64,000 nt of DNA. Origin: Antedon mediterranea. Lineage: Eukaryota > Echinodermata > Crinoidea > Comatulida > Antedonidae. Position 1 is the stretch's first letter; each line of letters opens with the position of its first letter. Shown here piece after piece: positions 37,930 through 51,100 of the stretch. The notes beneath the pieces are model-generated. The model ran no database searches and was not told the DNA's origin. It was given only the letters and a program-made list of their open reading frames with translations. The translations under genes and the position numbers were made by a program. Location of the stretch: contig NC_092670.1 of the NCBI RefSeq assembly GCF_964355755.1, positions 36,133,795-36,197,794 of the forward strand, given 5' to 3'.

Positions 37930-40900
37930 ATGGCGGCTTTAACATCGTCAGACATAGAATCATATAAGCAAAATGGATGCATATGCCTTCGAAACGTATT
38001 TTCCTCAGACTGGATTGAGAAGATTAAAATAGGAATACAAAAGAATAAAGAAAATCCTGGCGTGTATTCAGAAAATCTACGAGGTAGTGAAGGAAGTGGG
38101 AAGTATTTCAACGATTACTGTAATTGGAGGTCTATCTCGGAGTTTGAAGAGTTTGCACTGTATTCACCAGCAGCAGAGATCGTTGGTGAGCTTTTAGAAA
38201 CAAAGGTATTTAAGTTAATATTGAATATGAATATCAATAATAACATGCTTAGTTATGCCATTTATTGAATGAACTGACCCGTAGCTGACCCTACTCTAAA
38301 CAAATACAACGGGCCCTAACCAGTATTACCACTCGGTCAATCAATTAAAAAATCAATCAATTTCTTTTATTTTGGAAATTTCATCCATATCAACAAACGT
38401 CGTGCAAACAGAAAAAGAAAAACAAAAATTCGCAAACTCTAAGCTTAAATATATAGGATACTTCTCCATCTACAATACATTTTTTAGTTATGGAGCATAT
38501 TATGTTTGCAAACACAATCAACAAGAATATTACAACTATTCAACATACGTTGCATGAAACCATAGATAGATTTTCGCATATACTCATTAAAGGAAGGGAC
38601 ACCATGTTCAATAAACATCATACCGGCACTACTGCTTCTAGAGACATTCAGTATACGGCGCAGAGCATTATTGTAGCATACATTAAGAGATATAATAGTC
38701 ATCAATAACGGCTATAAAAAGGCTCAATGCTAGGTAATATTTATTGAAGCCACACCTTTACAACGGTGGCACTGGCATAAATAAATACATAGACAAAACA
38801 GGTAAAAAATCAATACAAAAGGACAAAATACATAAACTAAATTTTCTCAAATAAAAATGTTAATTATTTAGAAAGTTGGATTTTACCACGAGCATGTTCT
38901 AACCAAAGATCAGGACACGTACAAAGTTACTCCATGGCACATGGACCAGTCGTACTATCCAATAGATGGCGAAAAGGTAGGTATTTTCTCTAATAGAGAC
39001 AAACTATTAGTCAACTCCTATAAAATAATTCAGCTTCCATCATAAGCAACTCTCTTAACACTTGATGTTACTACTTAAAATTCCACCGACTACCAACTTA
39101 AGTTAATAGTCAACTTCAATGGGAACAGACAACTAACTTAGATTAAACAATTTCAGACAAAAATGACTAGAAAACTCTTGATTTAACTACTCAAAATTCT
39201 ATCAACTACGAAGGGAACAGACAAGAGATTTGAGCTAACTTAGATTAACCAATTTCAGAAAAAATTACTGGAAAACTCGTGTACCAAATTTACTGAAGAT
39301 GAAAGCCGATTTTTTATTTATATGCAAATGTTTTTAGGGATGAAGGTAATAGAACAATAGATGAACTTAATCATCTGTAATTAAATAATAGGACAGTTTA
39401 TGAATAATTATTCTGCTTTACCACTTTTTAACATCATTGCCGCGCCAGATTTACTGAATAAAAAACTTTCTTATCTGATTTTCTAACTAAATCTCAAGTT
39501 TATCTCAAGCTCACCACAACCCCTTACTCTAAAGCTTGGTTCCCACTAGAAAGTAACGCAAGGACGTAAACGTAACGCAAGCGTTTTAACCAATGACAAA
39601 CGAAGTTATAGACAGTTAGCAAAATCACAAGCGAATAAGCCATCGCTTGTGATTGGTCAATTCACTTGCGTTGCGTTACGTCCTTGTGTTGCGTCGCTAG
39701 TGGGAACCACGCTTTAAGCTCTGACTACACTATCACAGAAATGTGATGTGCCCATTATGGACATGATGGTGTCATATCACTACCATTTTTAACCATATTA
39801 CTACCATATTTGGGCATATCACACTTTTTTGATAGTGTAGTGTATATTATATTGCTATCGAAAAGTTATTTCTGTACATTATGTATTTGTAGGTTTGTTC
39901 GATCTGGTTGCCAGTTGATAACATTCCTCTTATTTCATCTCTACAATTTGTGAAAGGATCTCATCGTTGGGGAAAGTGGTTTTACCCAAGAAAATTTGCA
40001 ACTTCACTGAATTATAATATAAGTAAAGCACATGCTACGAAAGCTTTTGAAGATGTGCCAGATATTGACGGTGGCGATTATGAGATTATGAGTTGGGAAG
40101 TGCAGGTAAACCTGGTGTTTTAATAGCCACTTCAACAAGTAAAAAAGTTCTATTTTCAAATGGTTAAACGTAAACCTACTAGAAAGGAGGAAAATGAACG
40201 GTTTACAAAGGTATTATTAAACGGGAAATTCATCAGAATTGTAATGATCATATTATTTTTTTATAATTTTACAAAATGGATACAAGTAAAACATCCGTCT
40301 ATAATAAAACAATCCAATACACTGATAATGTTATGTGATACGTAAGCTTGCTATTACTTATTTGAATATTTAAATTGTAGACCTATACAGTAAGTTGTAA
40401 ACCTTTTTTTACCTCTCCCTTTTTTGTGGATATTATAATGTACAGATGTAATGTAATATGAGACACAACTGGTGCTGACCAGGGTTTAATTATACTGATC
40501 CCTGGTTATTGACGAAGGCGTATCCCCTTACTTCGGTTTGGGTTTTGTTTTTTTGTTTTTGCATGGTTGGAATCCCTTTTATCGTATTAGTTTATGTACA
40601 GCGCTTAGGCCCTTAGGCCCTATATAAATCCAGGATATTATTATTATTATTTAATTTTTTAAAAGACAACTAGACTAGTTCTCATGAGAAGGGGAGGGTG
40701 AGAATCTATTGAGAAATTGAAGCCTAGCTATGACTTATCATTTTCATAAATTCAAATTTTGTTTAGCCCGGTGATGCAGTCATATTCCACATGAAGACAC
40801 TACATGGAGCTCCAATGCATCTGTCAACTACCGCACCAAGAAGAATTCTATCGACACGATGGCTTGGCGACGACGCGGTAATAGCGGAACGACAGTGGGA

Positions 40901-41018
40901 GATTTCACCGCCAATGATGCCAGACATAGCAGTCGGCCAATCAGCGATCTGTGAGGAGTTCCCGCTGGTATGGACACTCGAAAACGGGAAAATACCTATT
41001 CATAGCCGATCAATGTAA
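37930..41018 (+). CDS. Phytanoyl-CoA dioxygenase (PhyH) family protein
   Basis: Four exons (37930-38205, 38872-38976, 39893-40105, 40767-41018) encode 281 residues; every intron is phase 0. Fe(II)/2-oxoglutarate dioxygenases of this family use an HxD...H triad and an Arg. Here these are H115 and D117 in PWHMDQSYYP, H211 in KTLHGAP, and Arg in APRRILSTRWLGDD. Other family landmarks are the N-terminal YKQNGCICLRNVF, the FNDYCNW segment, and VKGSHRWGKWFYP. The pattern resembles bacterial PhyH proteins of about 285 residues more than the human PHYH or PHYHD1 sequences I know. The substrate cannot be read from sequence. There is no clear signal peptide, so it is probably cytosolic. The start ATG follows a weak GAGTATGG context. 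Confidence 0.9.
38484..38720 (-). pseudogene. LINE reverse transcriptase C-terminal fragment
   Basis: The minus-strand frame reads YNNALRRILNVSRSSSAGMM, FIEHGVPSFNEYMRKSIYGF and MQRMLNSCNILVDCVC. This is the segment just after the catalytic domain in non-LTR retrotransposon proteins. It is truncated at both ends and lies in intron 1 of the dioxygenase gene. A fragment of the same family is at 21593-21682. Confidence 0.65.
39010..39300 (+). repeat. Diverged tandem duplication (~110 bases)
   Basis: GGGAACAGACAA...CTAACTTAGATTAA...CAATTTCAGA...ACTAGAAAACTC occurs twice in succession (39120 and 39216 areas) with scattered differences. It is noncoding and lies within intron 2 of the dioxygenase gene. 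Confidence 0.5.
39530..39716. mobile_element. MITE family 1, full copy
   Basis: TAAAGCTTGGTTCCCACTAG and CTAGTGGGAACCACGCTTTA ends flank the internal CGCAAGGACGTAAACG arms. It is about 187 bases long, nearly identical to 32366-32550, and directly abuts a family 2 copy. Confidence 0.85.
39717..39842. mobile_element. MITE family 2, abutting family 1
   Basis: The ends CTGACTACACTATCA and TGATAGTGTAGTGTA flank GATGTGCCC and ATATCACTACCAT. It begins where the family 1 copy ends, so one element probably inserted at the terminus of the other. Confidence 0.7.
40440..40655 (+). mobile_element. LINE 3'-tail remnant ending in (ATT)n
   Basis: TGTACAGCGCTTAGGCCC followed by CTATATAAATCCAGGATATT and ATT repeats is like the 3' ends of L2/CR1-type LINEs. 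The tail at 50141-50343 has the same layout. There is no coding part. It lies in intron 3 of the dioxygenase gene. Confidence 0.45.
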
Positions 41019-41281
41019 CAATATTGTTAATCAATATTAATTTTAGTACAGTATTACATTGATATGGTGTTTTTACTTTTATTATTAATAGTTATTTTAT
41101 TGTTCCATATAGTTATATGATGGTTTCGAAACGTCGATCTTGGTTTTTTTTTAATGGTTGTTTTTTAATTCCGTTTTAATATTATATTAAATTAAATTCT
41201 ATACATGTCATCTGGAAACAAAATTAGTACATCTACTAAAAAAAATTAACACCACTGTGTTTCAATATTTTATTTTTGTTG

Positions 41282-41287
41282 AATAAA
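41282..41287 (+). terminator. Likely polyadenylation signal of the dioxygenase gene
   Basis: AATAAA 264 bases after the stop codon, the first such word downstream that is followed by an AC/AT-rich tract. Confidence 0.5.
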
Positions 41288-41754
41288 AATACAACAATAT
41301 ATACATCGGAGAAGATATCAGTTTTCATACTAAAGATTTATTTATTTTTATAAACCTATTGCTCCATTTCTTATCTACTGTACTACATTACACCAATGGT
41401 TTCATACTGAAACTTGCTTGTCTTGATACATAATTTTGACGGCGCGCACAAAGGAAAGCCTTTATAAACAATAAATTAGTGCTGGTATAAACTGACTTCG
41501 CCCGTGTACTCAGACTTGACATGGAGGAACTTCTTTTCCTTAAAAATATCACTTTTATTTTGCTTGCATTGCATATGAAAAATATAAATGTGTGTACACC
41601 TCAGCTGCTTTTAATTTAAATACTATACCGCAAACATTTATCGCATAGAATAATTAAGGCCTAATAGAAAATGCGCTAAATAAAAAATATTTTTGGAAAT
41701 AGAAATGTCAAAAAAAGAAATGTGTAAAAGAATTATTTCTAGTGTGAGACGGTT

Positions 41755-42165
41755 AAAAAGCACAATCAATTTTTTGGTTTTTAATAAAAATTATATATGG
41801 GCGCATTCAGGCTTAATTATTTATACAGGTAGATTGGTGAAGTACCCAGCAAAGTTAGTGGATAATTTGTCCATAAAGCCAACTTTACCAGGGAAAATAA
41901 ATAAGCCTGAACGTGGCCTATTGGATGTACTTATAACCGAGTTAGTACTTTAATGTTTACTCGGAACTGTCAAATTTTTGGTTTTTAATAAAAATGATAT
42001 ATCACCGTGTTCAGGATTAATTATTTATTAAGTTGGGGAAGTACCCAGCAAAGTTAGTGATAACTTGTCCATGAAGGCAACTTTACCCAGGTAAATAAGC
42101 CTGAACGTGGCCTATTGGATGTACTTGTAACCAAGGCACTCTAATGTTTACTTGGAACTGTCGCA
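41755..42165 (-). repeat. Tandem duplication covering the GLB1 3' end
   Basis: Two units of about 210 bases. Shared blocks include TTTTTGGTTTTTAATAAAAA, AAGTACCCAGCAAAGTTAGT, AAGCCTGAACGTGGCCTATT and TAATGTTTACT(C/T)GGAACTGTC. The second unit (about 41970-42165) contains the real GLB1 stop. The first carries a copy of the last six codons and a stop, so the duplication includes the terminal coding bases. Confidence 0.75.
42024..42029 (-). terminator. Likely polyadenylation signal of GLB1
   Basis: AATAAA on the minus strand, 112 bases after the TAG at 42143-42141. Confidence 0.45.
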
Positions 42166-45100
42166 TTTAAAATAGCTCGATCAATAAAATCTACTGTACA
42201 GCTGCTTGCGGTATTGCATGGGGCAGTCTCTAACTCAAACAAGACGATAACATTGTCTTTAGGTTTCAGGATGGTTGCTGGAACATACAAGGTAATTTGA
42301 GGGCCTCTTGCTGGCCAGTATCTTCCTAGGTTAAAACCATTGATGAATGCCTGGCCCTAAAATAAACAAAGGAGGAAAAACAACGGTTTAGTGCTTTTGT
42401 TTGTAGTTGTGGAGTTCAAAGTAAACAACTATACTATACTACAATAACAAACAAAAAATAAATAATCATATATCTACTGGTCAATATAATCATCTATCTA
42501 CTGTCAATATAACAACTATCTACTGGTCAATATAACATCTATCTACTAGTCACTATAATGTCAATGGTCATTCATAGATTGAAAATAAATGCTTACCTTT
42601 GTCCAACCAGACATCTTCAAAAATGTGTCTCTAGGCTGTGTGATATCGGGAGGTAAGTCAGGCATGGTTCCCGTGTACAGTGTTGGGACACTCAACTGTT
42701 CCTGATGTCTAGGCCTCGTTATTGCGAATCCCAGAACAGATTTTGGTTTGATATTGGATACAAACTCATCAAGTTGTAAAGAGTAGATCTCTAATCCTTT
42801 TAAAATTGTTCCTCCTAACGTTACATTACTAATTATTCCCTATATGGGAAACAGAGAGATTTGTTTAAACGTAAGTAACTATTTTCTAAAAAATGAAGTT
42901 CACAGAGGTAGACCCAGAGGTTCGGTCTTGAGGTGCACATTGCTTCTTTTGACAGTTAAAGTGAAACTATGTATTAATATACTGTAGATTAAATTAAGTT
43001 CATAAATTAATCTAAAGACTATTTATATTATATGTTGATACTAAGAAAAACATTGTATGGAACAGATAGGACATCAAATTAAGCCCAGCCCTTCATTTCA
43101 TTCAATTTTAGGCCTCACTATTTCAAAATCCATGATTTGAGACTTTAATGAAACTAGTAACACAGCATCAATTAAACATACATGTTAACATGTAGCAAAA
43201 ATACTAAATTTGACCCTTAGTTTAAATTAAATAGTTTAACGTCTCACCCATGTTAAACAACTAATACAATTAAACTTTTAGAATAATTGTCAAAAACCAC
43301 TTTGCATGAGTATGTTGATTTGACTATCACAGCCATATGAATTGGAAGAGTGTTTGGAGATATATTTTTGTTAATTTTGACTGTACGAACAAAACCAGTT
43401 CTTGTGAACAGTGATGTTTACTCGAAAAAGTTCAATCAGGGGTCAATCTGATTTTCCTTGGGTAGCGGTAGCAACATGGATTCAAGAAATATAAAAAATG
43501 AAAAATGAGGGGCAGTTAAATTTTCTTGTTTCCTACCTTCATATCTGCAATTAATGATCCATAGTTGATCCTTCCCTGATTGCCAACGACGATATCCAGG
43601 ATGTCGCCCTTTGACACGGTCACATTCAGTCCAGTTGGTTTGTTACGATTCACAATCCCCATCGGTACCTGAAAAAAAAAATCAACATCAATCAAAGTGC
43701 TAAATAGAAATTGCTAAATTATAGCCATATAGTTTATATAAAAGAGAGTATCTACAAAAATTATAATACATTTATGAAAGATTGAATGATGAATAATATA
43801 AAGGTGGTGGTTAACCACAAAAGAAAAAAATATATATATATAGTTTATTTATTGGTCAGACTCTCTCATCTTCTCCTCTTCCATTTCCTCCATCTGGACA
43901 CTATTGAGTATAAAGTACTACTCCTCCCTAATTCGTTGTAGTATTGAGCTGGGATTTGGCATGAATATACTACAGGGACATGTCCTCAAAGCTATAGATA
44001 TTTAAATTTCAAACAGGATGCAGCCATATCACGTCTCGAAGATGGTACCGTATAGCCGTATTTGGTAGCTGATTTTGATGTGTATGTGACGTCATCCCGT
44101 CTTATGACGTCATTACAGCTTCTTTTGCTGTACCCCAATTGTCGCACATTCGTGCTTGTTCTACCCATTAAAGGCCACAATTTCATGATTTGTCTTCAAT
44201 CAAAAGTTTGTTTATCCATACTATACCTTGTTGATTATGATGTACCCTTGATCTTTTATTCCTGGGATATCCAGTAGAGTTGTATTTTTTACCGTTATTG
44301 CAATCGTTGTACGATACATCATATATCCAAAGTTCTGAGAAATACAAATAGAATTGGAATAGGTAGAATGAGGTTGATTGTAATGATAATGATGTCATTG
44401 ATAATGGTGTTGATTAATGATAACATTATGATAATTATGATAATGATGACGAATATGATAGTGCATTATTTCTACATTCATACAGAATTCGTCGACTGAA
44501 GACAACTGATATCTCCCGCAAAACAATAAAATTCTAACACCATTGTAGAGCTATACAAAATAATAACATAATGTATGCAGGGAGTTACATCTCCCTGATG
44601 TATGGCAGCAAAACCTATTTTATGTAACTAATACATAAAGTAATAAATAGCTAATTTCACCCACACTAAGATAAATTCCAATACAATATCCCTCAAGCAA
44701 AGCTTATCATGACCTTATTTAAACACGTTATTTGCACTGACCTGTTGCATGGCTTCCATAGTGATGGGATAATCGGTTTTGATTGGTCCGTAGGGGGTTA
44801 ACTTATCTAGGACATCATAGAGAGAGCCATAAGCGGTCAGTTGTGTTTGACCATAAGCAAGTTTCTGAGTAGCAGGTGGCATTGGTATATCTGGAACCTT
44901 AGCATACTAAAAAAAAAGATAAATATATTATGGTGTAATCAGGCATACTATATATAGTATTTAGCTGAAATATTTCAGAACATAATATTCAAATAAGATG
45001 ATATAAATAGCATTTTGGTTTGTGTTTGTGTCCCTATATATTATCTTTCTTTTGTTTTTTTTTATGACTTTGTACTGTATCTTATTACCAATAGAACAAT

Positions 45101-48100
45101 AAGAATAATAATATTTAAATAAACATATAAATGAATGCATATTAGTTTAATATACTGGAATAGAAACTGGGGAAACTTAGATTGAGCAGCCATATGCAGA
45201 GAATAAAGCTCTGTCTACACTATCAAACTTTATGTGACAACAAAATGTGATGTGCCCATATATGGACATGATGATGTCATATCACTACTATATTTTATCA
45301 TATCACCACCATATTTGGGCACATCACACTGTTTTAGTCAAACTAGTTTGCTAGTGTAGACAGAGCTTAAACAGATAAAAATAATTAAAAAATGGACAGT
45401 TGTATTGTTGCTTGTAAATAGTTTTAGTTTAGTTTAAATAGATGTTTCTCTTCTTTCTCAAAATGTTCTGTTTTGTTTCGTGGACCACACCATATATTGT
45501 GAGTGCCAGTGATTAAATAAAAAAAGAGCAAACTGTTATTTTATACCTTTTTTATTACACTTCTGATAGCCATAAGCTTATCAGTTGGGTCCCCTGCCTC
45601 TGTCAGAGGAGCATCATAGTCATAGCTAGTTGTTTGTGGGTTGTATCCAGAGTTTGCTCCACTCCAATAACCAAAATTTGTTCCACCCTCAAACATGTAC
45701 CTAGAGAAATCAAAATCAAATGAAAGATATTGTGTTTTTTAGTAGCATGCAGAAGGCAGAGGAAATGGGGTCAGATTTATATCTTAAATGAGACTACTGT
45801 ATCTAGACCTACACTAAAACTTTTATAAATGCAAGCAAAAGCTCTCTATCCAGCTCATGGAGATCAACAGGGCAACACCTAAGTATATGCTTACTATGCT
45901 AACTATTACCTATATTTTTATGAATGAATGAACAGTTTTGTTTTGCACACATGTGCATTTTTAAACACATAATCAATTTAATGGACACAGGTAGTGTCTT
46001 CTCAAGCCACAACAGACAAATTACAAACCAACTTATCAATAAATCAGCTAATTAAATGTTAATGATATGCTAAAGCCCTCACATGTTTACAGAAGCACCT
46101 GCTGCCAGCATCTTGTCAAGAGTGAATGTCACTTTATCCGCAGCAACCTTTGAGTGGTTCATCCCCCAATGATCAAACCAGCCAGGGTAGAATTCAGAAT
46201 TCACCTGAAGATCAATTAGAAACACACAGATATTAAAAACAAGATGTTTATTACTTGACTCTCTAGTGTTTGTAGCACAACCGGTTTGGTTTATTTAAGA
46301 GCCAATGGCCAGGTTATAACCATGGATTAATTTTACCCTCCAGTGATGATGGCAGAGGATAACAACTACAAATATTAGGAAGACGGTTTGGTTAATTAAG
46401 AGCTCATGGACAACAAATATCAGGATGGTCTTAGTGGCCAGGTCACTCGACCCTCCAACCAACACCACCAACAAATATCAGGCAGACAGTTGGGTCTATT
46501 AAGATCCATGGCCAGGTTATATAATACTTGGTTCATACTATAAAGATGCAATGCAAGGATGTAAATGTGGAACACAAATAATTTGGCCAATCACAAGCAG
46601 CGGATTATTCAAACTGTTGGTTGTCATTGGTCAACTCTCTTGCATAAATTTTTTGTGGCAAAGAACAACAAATGCAAGAGCAAAATCACATGGCTAGGTT
46701 CTTGAAACTACTTAAATGTGTTGCCCTTTGACCTACCAGTGGACCATGTGGTTGAAATTTTCTCATCCAGTTGAACTGGCTTGTACCATCTCCACCTAAA
46801 ATTTACACCAAAAACGTATTTAAATTATTTTCTGTCAAATTTTAAATAACTTTAGACATTGTCAAATACAAGACATTTGAATGTTCTTGATTTGTACATT
46901 ACAACATGCATTATAGATTATTGTATTAAACATCCATTAGTAACAAAATAATTGAAAAACATAAATAAAAAAAGCATATGATTAAATTGTATTACAGGGA
47001 ACAAATAATTTAACAAATAAAACATTATTTGGAATTGGCGATTTGTATTGTGTGTTTAACACAATGCAAATTGCCACTGCTAATAGCACTAACACTAACA
47101 CTTGTGTTTCATAAGGCCTACTAGTCCGGGTTATAGATGGAGTTTTGACTTAATATTAAAAGATAAATATTTTGGCACATACAGAGTTTCATACTTATAC
47201 TATGGACTAACATATAAAATAATTTTTTCATTTTTTTCATTTCTTTATTCGAATTCATAAAATAACACAAAATAAAAAAAAAAAAAAAATACAAAGAATG
47301 AATTCAGGGTAACACAAAAAAGTAACCAAAGGTCAAACTTATTTCCATTGTGGCCCTGCCACAGCTACAGACTTGGGGCAAAGGCCTACCTGGACCAAAG
47401 TCTACTGTTGTGTATAGGCCTTGTAATGAACCACACTGTAGCATCTTGTTGCCAGGCCCATCAGTTGTAAAGAGTACCACAGCATCCTCACCCCAGGCAT
47501 TCTCAAACAGATTCTTTAAATATCTGATGTAGTCGTGATCACAGGCATCGTAGCTTCCATACTCATTTTCAACCTAAACCGTATTGGATTTAAGGAAAGT
47601 GAGCTCTTAGTTGAAGTAATTAAGTTGTTGAAAAGTAGACATAAATGTGACAATAATGATAATACTGATTAATTGATTGATATTGATTGATATAAAGATG
47701 GTGTGACAAACGACAACAAAGATGAAGAAGTTAATAAAATTATTATGTTAAATATTGTAAAGTTGTTGTTACTAAATATTGTATGTTGATAACTTATATA
47801 GAGGGTGATCCTAAACATCGTATGCTGACAATCAAGGGACCCTCATGATGAGTTATGATAAGTGTGTGACAGAGGCTGTGTGAATACTAGTAAACGGCCG
47901 GGGTAACCTCCACTCATCTCGAAAGATGTACTAGGTTCTTTAAACTGCAGAAGTGTACACTGGACCTACGGTTTATAGTCCTTATCCGAGAAGACTTGTT
48001 CTACCACCAGAACCATGGAGCGAGTCAGGCTTGAACTCTTGCCGATAATAATATGGCAGGGTATTACGGTTCCGCTGTCTTAACCGCTTGGCCACTCACT

Positions 48101-51100
48101 CACTGAATATGTAGATAATGATGACTATGTTTATAATGATCATGATGTTGCTAATGAGATCAGATAATAATGATTATGATACAAAAAGTTTATGATGACA
48201 ATTAAGTTGACAATGCTGATGATGACAACCTGGGATAGTGATATGTGGATGATATTGTTAATGGTAATTTAGATGAAGGTATTATTTTATTAATAAGATG
48301 ATTTACTACACACCTGGACACTAATAATCGGTCCTCCATTAGAATATAAAAGTGGCTTTATTTTGGGCAAAAGAACAGCCATCCACCTATCAACAGCTTG
48401 TATGTACGCTAAAAATTAAGAACGTTTTGTTATATTTTTATTTCTTCATTTTATATAACAACAACAAAAATAAAATTACGTATAACACAAAATTATAAAT
48501 GATTAATCTTCTAAAGAGAGTATGGATTGTTAATAGTATAGAATATTATTACAGAAACAAAAATTCCAAAATATTACCGTTATAAAGAAAGGAATATTGA
48601 AAAATTACAGATTAGTAATGTTATAAATATCACAATGTATGTAAACATAATGTATTATTGACAGGCACTTTAATATTTAATTTCCTCCTTCCGCTTCCTC
48701 ATATAAGACTTTCTATTACTATCATCTTACAGCAGGTTTTTTATAGACATTTTGTATTAAATATTGTTAATACTTTATAATATATAGGGCGTTTATTCTT
48801 TCCCAGGATCAGCAATTGCCCCTTGAGATGTGCCTACACTTCCACTTTTCTTATTTATTATATTATTATTTATTATTTTCAAATAACTAGTTCAGTAATA
48901 GTAAACCACTATTAAGAGGATGAAACCAGAAACAAGAAGTGTCCCTTTAATAGAGGTTCCCCCTGAATAGTGATATTGTCCAGTTGTTAATTTCACAGGA
49001 AAGTGTCCCTTTAATAGAGGTGTCCCCTGAAAAGTGATATTGCCCCTCGTTCGTTTCACAGGAAAGTGTCCCTTTAATAGAGGTGTCCCCTGAATAGTGA
49101 TATTGCCCCTCGTTCATTTCACAGGAAAGTGTCTCTTTAATAGAGGTGTCCCCTGAATAGTGATATTGCCCCTCGTTCATTTCACAGGAAAGTGTCTCTT
49201 TAATAGAGGTGTCCCCTGAATAGTGATATTGCCCCTCGTTCGTTTCACAGGAAAGTGTCTCTTTAATAGAGGTGTCTTCTGAAATAGAAAAGTGTCCCCT
49301 TAATAGAGGTGTTCAAAGAAATGGTATCAGATTAATAACTGTTTTGAAAACAATGGATCAAGTACTAATTTGATTTCAATTAATTACATCACGTTTAGTT
49401 ACTGCAATTAATAACGGAAAGATCAAGGGCAGCTCATTACATTAGACAAAAACATAAAAATACATCATTTCCATGTATTCCTGTTTATATTCAGCAATTA
49501 TTTCTATTTTGGCACAATTCAATGATTTCCATCTTGAATATAAAATCAAGCTACAAAAACACTAAGGTAATATTGCATGATAATGCATATAACCTAATAA
49601 AATATCACTATACAGTATAACACTATTTCTTTTCCATCCTCCTTAGGCTACTATACAATACAAAGGTTGGTTTAGTAAATGTTTGCTGCCAAATAATAGA
49701 AAAGGTAATTGTTGGCAATTTTTGCTGCCAAATTGTAATCAGTAATTGTTGGCACCTTACCAGTATCCATTGTCCTCAGTTTTATGGTTCCGTCTTTCAA
49801 TAGCCAAGAAGGTAATCCCCCCTACAAACAAAGCAATTAAAACAATGTCATAATATTTTTGTTTAAATTGAACTATTTAAAGGTTTGCAAGGTGAAGCAA
49901 TAGTCATAAATAAATGTACAAAAGTGAATAAAAAACTAAAAGTTAATGACAAACTATGTTGCTATGTTCAGTCTTCTCATTTTTATTATTGCAGTCTTTT
50001 TTTGGCAACTCTCTTCCAAACTAACTCTTCAACAATGTAATGTGAAGATATAGATTCACGGTTATAATAAAGACCTGCTTTTTTGTTTCACCTCAACAAA
50101 ATTGTATGGACAACACACGTTTTACTGGTCAGCTGCTGCTCTTTAGAACGCCCTCCAAACTCAATCAGGAATGCTGAATCACTTGCCACATTAAAACAAC
50201 TCCTCAAATCCCACCTTTTTAATTTGCATTTTTAAACATTAATTAATTAGTGCTTTTTAAATTTTTTGTTGTTTGTTCGGCGCTTATAGGCGCCATGTAT
50301 TTTGCACTATATAAATTGAACATTATTATTATTCTTATTATTCCCTACATTACGGCATTTCCATTCCCACTGTCTGGTTTCCTATACTCATCTTCTCATC
50401 AATAACGAATTTCTCTTTACTAGTAGTAAAAGTTAGCAAACTTTTTAATTATGATCTTACCATTTCCCAGTCAGCACAAATGTATGGTCCAGGTCTGAGA
50501 ATTACAAGAAGACCAGTATCATTAGCTTTCTGGAGAAACCCAACCAGATCGGCGTCATCCTCGAAAGTATAGCGGCCAGGTGTTCTTTCATGAAAGTTCC
50601 ATGGCACATATCTACAAATATAAAAAGTCTAGTTTTTAAAGTTTGCATAATTAAGTAATTAGAAAGTATATTATGTATAAAGATGTTTCTACAACATTGC
50701 CATTGGACCAGAAAAATGTTAGCTATTAAGCGAGAGGTCTAGAACTACAAATTACATTAGAGTTGATGTTATATAAATCAGAAATAAAAATAAAAATAAA
50801 GTGTATAGCATGGTATAAACGTAGATCTCTAGTACACCAGCAGTGAAGTCAACTGATACTAAGATACAGATACAGATTCATTTATTGTCCAAAATAATAA
50901 TGGAAATTACAGTGCTCATAAACCTTGGCTTGCCTAAAATAAATATAAATATAACGGGGACTATCTAACAAATGTTTTTTTATAATGCCTTATCCCAGCT
51001 GGGTGGAACGAGTACTTGTAACGGTCCGTCTGCGCATTCACCGTCCTCATCCTATCGGCCACATGCCTTTAGAAGAAGACGGCTACAAGAACAGTTTCAG

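Noticed and set aside
48947-49180. 77-codon minus ORF with 21-residue repeats as a gene
   Set aside because: It is the intronic 63-base minisatellite, with no splice sites or start context; kept only as a finding.
48937-49305. CRISPR-like array
   Set aside because: The whole unit repeats without unique spacers; it is a minisatellite in animal DNA.
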